A stretch of DNA of 64,000 bases from Paulinella micropora (taxonomy: Eukaryota; Cercozoa; Imbricatea; Euglyphida): positions 529,471 through 593,470 of the forward strand of contig BJOX01000342.1 of the NCBI GenBank assembly GCA_009731375.1, given 5' to 3'. A program made the position numbers and the translations under genes. The notes beneath the pieces were generated by a model. It was not told the origin of the DNA and made no database searches. It saw nothing but the letters and a program-made list of their open reading frames with translations. Positions 61,355 through 64,000 of this stretch are shown here, piece after piece (position 1 is the first letter of the stretch; each line of letters opens with the position of its first letter).

Positions 61355-61932
61355 ATGGCTGACGAACCTCCCGCCCCAAATGAACCAGAGCAACCCCGCC
61401 AAGAAGACCCAGAAGTCAAGGTATGTTCGTTGTTCGTTTTGTTTTCTCATATAATTTTTTACAGACTTTGGCAGAAAATTTGGGGGATTTACGCATAGGA
61501 CGCATCGTTGCGGGGGGTATTCCGAGTGAATTAGGTGGTAATAAGGTATCACCTGCCAAAGTTCCAAACATCGATAGGAAGAATCAACCAATAATAAGTA
61601 GCACTAATTATTGGGTTCAGCTGGACAAGAAGAATGGAACTGCTTTACTGTTCAGTCATGAGAACGATGGAATGCCAGTCGTCAAATTGAATAGATTTAA
61701 GACTGAATTGCGAAAGGGACAAGTAGCAGAAATATTTGTAGTTGAGTTCACGGATGGTTCGTTGAAACTGTTTCGTCTTTGGGATAACATCGATTCCATC
61801 GCCAACTTCTTCTNNNNNNNNNNATTCACCGATGGGTCCTTGAAACTGTTTCGACTTTGGGACAATATTGATTCCATCGCCAACTTCTTCGGTCTTACGA
61901 TTAAGACCGCCTACAGGGTCATATTTGATTAA
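61355..61932 (+). CDS. Spliced small protein, element 4 (2 exons, gap)
   Basis: Exon 1 is 61355-61420 (MADEPPAPNEPEQPRQEDPE, VK) and exon 2 is 61465-61932, phase 0. The domain has VQLDKKNGTALLFSHEN, LRKGQVAEIFVVEFTDGSLK, LFRLWDNIDSIANFFGL and the end KTAYRVIFD. The 10-N gap at 61814-61823 lies between two copies of the same 22-residue stretch, so the true protein is probably shorter by that piece. The ATG follows a TGCACAG acceptor-like site. Closest to the element 2 copy at 40553. Confidence 0.62.
61814..61823. other. Assembly gap (10 N) between duplicated flanks
   Basis: About 68 bases before the gap (from TTCACGGATGGTTCGTTGAA) recur after it with synonymous-type differences. This fits unmerged overlapping contig ends, possibly from two alleles. 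Confidence 0.8.
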
Positions 61933-62011
61933 AGGTTATTAATTTCTAAGCCTTTCGTTGTGGTCCAAACTTTTATCATTTTCAAAATGAAAGGTTTAGA
62001 AAATATTCCGA

Positions 62012-63047
62012 TCAAAGGTCTAGTATTACTCTTGCCTTCCTCTCTCTTTTGCTTGTTCTGATGTTTTCTGGTTCTGTTTCTTCTCTTTTAAGTAGTTCTT
62101 TCGTCTTCTTTTCCTTTATAATTTCTTTTGTTTGTTGTTTTATGTCTTTCTCTTCGTCAATAGGCTTTGTAAAATCTGTTTTCAATAAATCCCTCGGACT
62201 TACGAGTTCATCGTTATTTAATATTAACTTAAATCCGGAACGGCCTTTGACTTTATAAATAATTTTACTGAAAGTCTTTCCTCCTTTCGCAAACATTAGC
62301 CTTTTGTTTTCCTTACGAACACTATCTCCGATATTGAATTCATTAATAAGGTTATCACGAGTTATAGTCTGTTTATTTTTATCTCTTCTAGCAAAGACGT
62401 CCACTGGTCTAGCCTGANNNNNNNNNNGTAGCCTGAATTCCCCGATGTAATTTGTGATTATAAGCATTAACCAAGTCTTGAATATAACTTACCCAGTCAA
62501 AATTTCTATTAGTTTCAAATAATAAATCCAACCACCTTCTAATACTCCTTATAACTCTATCTACCACAGCGAGTGCTCTATGGTCCCCTACTTCAACCAC
62601 ATCGTGCTTAATACCATTTTGAATAAAATAATCACGAGTAGCACCTTTATATTCTCCTCCGCTGTCGGTTGTAATTGATTTAGGTTTATAAGGTATAGAT
62701 TTCAAAGCATAATATACTTCTTTTGCTGTTTTATTTTTTAATGGAATGATTATTAAAAATCGGGAATGACAATCAATCCAAACTAACATCCAAGCATAGC
62801 ATTTGTTTCCTTTCTTATCTTTTATCTTACTCATGTCTGCCAAGTCTAAGAAAACTTAGTCTAGTGGTTTGTCAACCGATATAGTGTTCCATATTTTCGG
62901 GTTCTTTTTTTGATGATGTATTTCAAGTGCTTCTTCTTCTTTTGTTCTTTGAATTTCTTCTCCAGTTGGTGCTTCTTCTAGTGGGGCATCCGCATTCTGA
63001 GTATTAATAATTATATGTTTATTATCAAGTTGATTTTCCTCACTCAT
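62012..63047 (-). pseudogene. Integrase, element 4 (one stop, one gap)
   Basis: Starts MSEENQLDNKHIIINTQNAD. TAA at 62856-62858 falls in KPLD-stop-VFLDLADMSK, where other copies have Gln (SQVF). The core continues: TTDSGGEYKGATRDYF, EVGDHRALAVVDRVIRSIRR. The 10-N gap (62418-62427) interrupts GIQA. The C-terminus KVKGRSGFKLILNNDELVSP, ENIRTSKRERKARVILDL is intact. The third catalytic position is Asp, as in the other copies. The most divergent of the four. Confidence 0.82.
62418..62427. other. Assembly gap (10 N)
   Basis: The flanks share TAGCCTGA on both sides, again the mark of an unresolved contig overlap. Confidence 0.8.
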
Positions 63048-63051
63048 ATCT

Positions 63052-63576
63052 TTAGAATTTGAGGAAGCACTTACTTAAGTCGCTTGAAGTTTCGCTCCGT
63101 GTTGGTTTCTCTGTATTATATACATTGACCAAAACTTTACTATTTGATTTTTTACCTTTCCCCTTCTTTGGTTTTGGCTCTTCTTCTTCACTTTCACTCT
63201 CACTGCTTTCGCTCTCCTCTGGTTCAACCACTGACTTTTTACTCTTCTTCTTTTCCCTCTTACTCTCTACCTTCGCTCTCTTGCTTTTCATCTTAGCCAT
63301 CTTTTCCGCAATCAAGTCAGTAAAATCAACCTCATCTTCGCTATCACTCTGCTCGGGTGTGGCATCTTGATCTTTTTCATTAACAATATCGTTAGCAACA
63401 TTCTTATTTTCTATCTCCGCTATTTTTCGTTCCATATCTTCGTCTTCGCTTTTAATCGCATTTCGGTATTGGTCCAAAACCTTTTTGGCATGTTCCATTT
63501 TTCTCTGCTTTGCTTTTTGTTTAATTTCATCGACTGCTTTTCCCCAATTTTGTCGGCTCGCTTCGGGAGACGGCAT
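63052..63576 (-). CDS. Charged Lys/Glu-rich protein, element 4 (intact)
   Basis: 174 residues: MPSPEASRQNWGKAVDEIKQ, VDFTDLIAEKMAKMKSKRAK, long acidic and basic runs (ESSESESEEEEPKPKKGKGK) and the conserved end SSDLSKCFLKF. It is the best preserved member of the family, so the pattern of conserved N-terminus, DLIAxKMxKMK and FLKF end can be read from it. Function unknown; DNA or nucleoprotein contact is inferred from charge. Confidence 0.68.
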   Translation of the reverse strand: MPSPEASRQNWGKAVDEIKQKAKQRKMEHAKKVLDQYRNAIKSEDEDMERKIAEIENKNVANDIVNEKDQDATPEQSDSEDEVDFTDLIAEKMAKMKSKRAKVESKREKKKSKKSVVEPEESESSESESEEEEPKPKKGKGKKSNSKVLVNVYNTEKPTRSETSSDLSKCFLKF

Positions 63577-63632
63577 TTTATACTAAGATTAATATATTTT
63601 AGTATTTTTAAAATAATTAATTAATTAATATA

Positions 63633-64000
63633 ATGTCCCAATATAAATCATTACTTGGCCTTAATGAGTTGGCTGTTGATAGTCTAAACATACTTAACTT
63701 AGATTTAACCAACACAAACATAGTCGGTCTGAATACAGACAGAGTGCCAGAAGATGCTGAACCCATAAATCTTTATTACACTGACGACCGATTTGATACA
63801 CGACTGGCTACCAAAAGCACCGCGGACATTAAAGAAGGACTTAATTATTATTGGACTGATAACCGCTTTGACACACGGCTCGCTTTAAAATCAACAACAG
63901 ACCTAAAAGAAGGGCTTAATTATTATTGGACTGATAACCGCTTTGACACACGTCTCGCTTTAAAATCAACTACGGATATCAAAGAAGGAAGCCGTTTATA
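63633..64000 (+). CDS. Tail fibre N-terminus, element 4 (continues beyond window)
   Basis: Starts MSQYKSLLGLNELAVDSLNI and is open to the window edge. It contains successive 28-residue repeats (NYYWTDNRFDTRLALKSTTD, then LKEG or IKEG). The DNA of neighbouring repeats is nearly identical (63840-63900 and 63908-63970), showing recent repeat expansion. These are the same shaft repeats as in bacteriophage tail fibres. No lesion is seen in the visible part. Confidence 0.78.
   Translation, partial: MSQYKSLLGLNELAVDSLNILNLDLTNTNIVGLNTDRVPEDAEPINLYYTDDRFDTRLATKSTADIKEGLNYYWTDNRFDTRLALKSTTDLKEGLNYYWTDNRFDTRLALKSTTDIKEGSRL

Larger units (their letters stand above)
60208..64000 (+). mobile_element. Polinton/PLV-type element 4, runs off the window
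   Basis: Begins AGTAGATGATAACCTAGAAC. Its terminus is a different sequence from the other three but shares the AGTAG start and the position in an interrupted gene. It carries the coiled-coil gene (-), spliced gene, integrase (-), charged protein (-) and fibre start. Its proteins are the most divergent of the four, so it is a different subfamily. Confidence 0.7.

Noticed and set aside
48257-62858. Alternative genetic code with TAA/TAG read as Gln
   Set aside because: Some stops replace Gln (55951, 62856), but others replace Tyr (29828), Asp/Glu (59398) or Trp via TGA (43326, 53772). The intact capsid, integrase and copia genes have no internal stops. Mutation explains the set better.

Overview
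This is a eukaryotic nuclear sequence, most likely from a unicellular alga or other protist. I cannot name the species. The evidence is spliceosomal GT-AG introns, a nuclear gene for a mitochondrial ribosomal protein, long microsatellites, an LTR retrotransposon, and integrated DNA-virus-like elements of the Polinton/Maverick and Polinton-like virus (PLV) group. Two base-composition regimes are visible. From 1 to about 25.3 kb, GC-rich exons are embedded in simple-repeat-rich introns. From about 25.4 to 64 kb the sequence is AT-rich and dominated by mobile DNA.

Host part (1-25.3 kb). Positions 1-2225 are a repeat thicket of (CAA)n, (CT)n, duplicated segments and an inverted pair. From 2583 to 9942 (+) I can reconstruct a 15-exon gene for a DEDDy 3'-5' exonuclease of the EXD3/mut-7 type, with intron phases that agree at every junction. 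From 13522 to 11864 (-) lies a two-exon gene that looks like mitochondrial ribosomal protein mL50, whose single intron is filled with about 1 kb of GAA/TTC repeat. A 2.2-kb CATA/ACGT/GCAT tetranucleotide array follows (13.8-16.0 kb). Then come an unidentified multi-exon membrane-protein gene (16097-19772), the last exons of another unidentified gene (20592-20942), a GAA-rich block with a 237-base gap, and unresolved GC-rich exons (23.0-25.25 kb).

Mobile part (27.4-64 kb). Four Polinton/PLV-type elements lie head to tail in the same orientation. Each begins with a terminus starting AGTAG (27414, 31154, 57258, 60208). At 31154, 57258 and 60208 the new terminus interrupts a gene of the element to its left. 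All four share one left-end module: a small coiled-coil protein, a small (usually spliced) protein gene, a retroviral-type integrase (-), an acidic/basic charged protein (-) and a phage-like tail-fibre gene. The second element (31154-57257) is the most complete. It adds a chaperone-tipped fibre, a membrane protein, a packaging ATPase, a basic core-like protein, a penton, a double-jelly-roll major capsid protein, a further structural protein, two FGKYK-motif proteins and a protein-primed family B DNA polymerase. Its left terminus is split by a young, ORF-intact Ty1/copia element (31223-39417) whose 571-base LTRs differ at one position.

How it fits together. The layout is best explained by serial nesting, each element having inserted into the one before. 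The missing right halves, including the polymerase N-terminus, should then lie beyond 64 kb in reverse order. Several viral genes carry single stop codons or homopolymer frameshifts, while the major capsid protein, one integrase and several small genes remain open. The most original signal is a four-copy intergenic module (47151, 49071, 49556, 50723). It fills the gaps between morphogenesis genes, can fold into a cloverleaf-like or cruciform structure, and shows compensatory base changes between copies.
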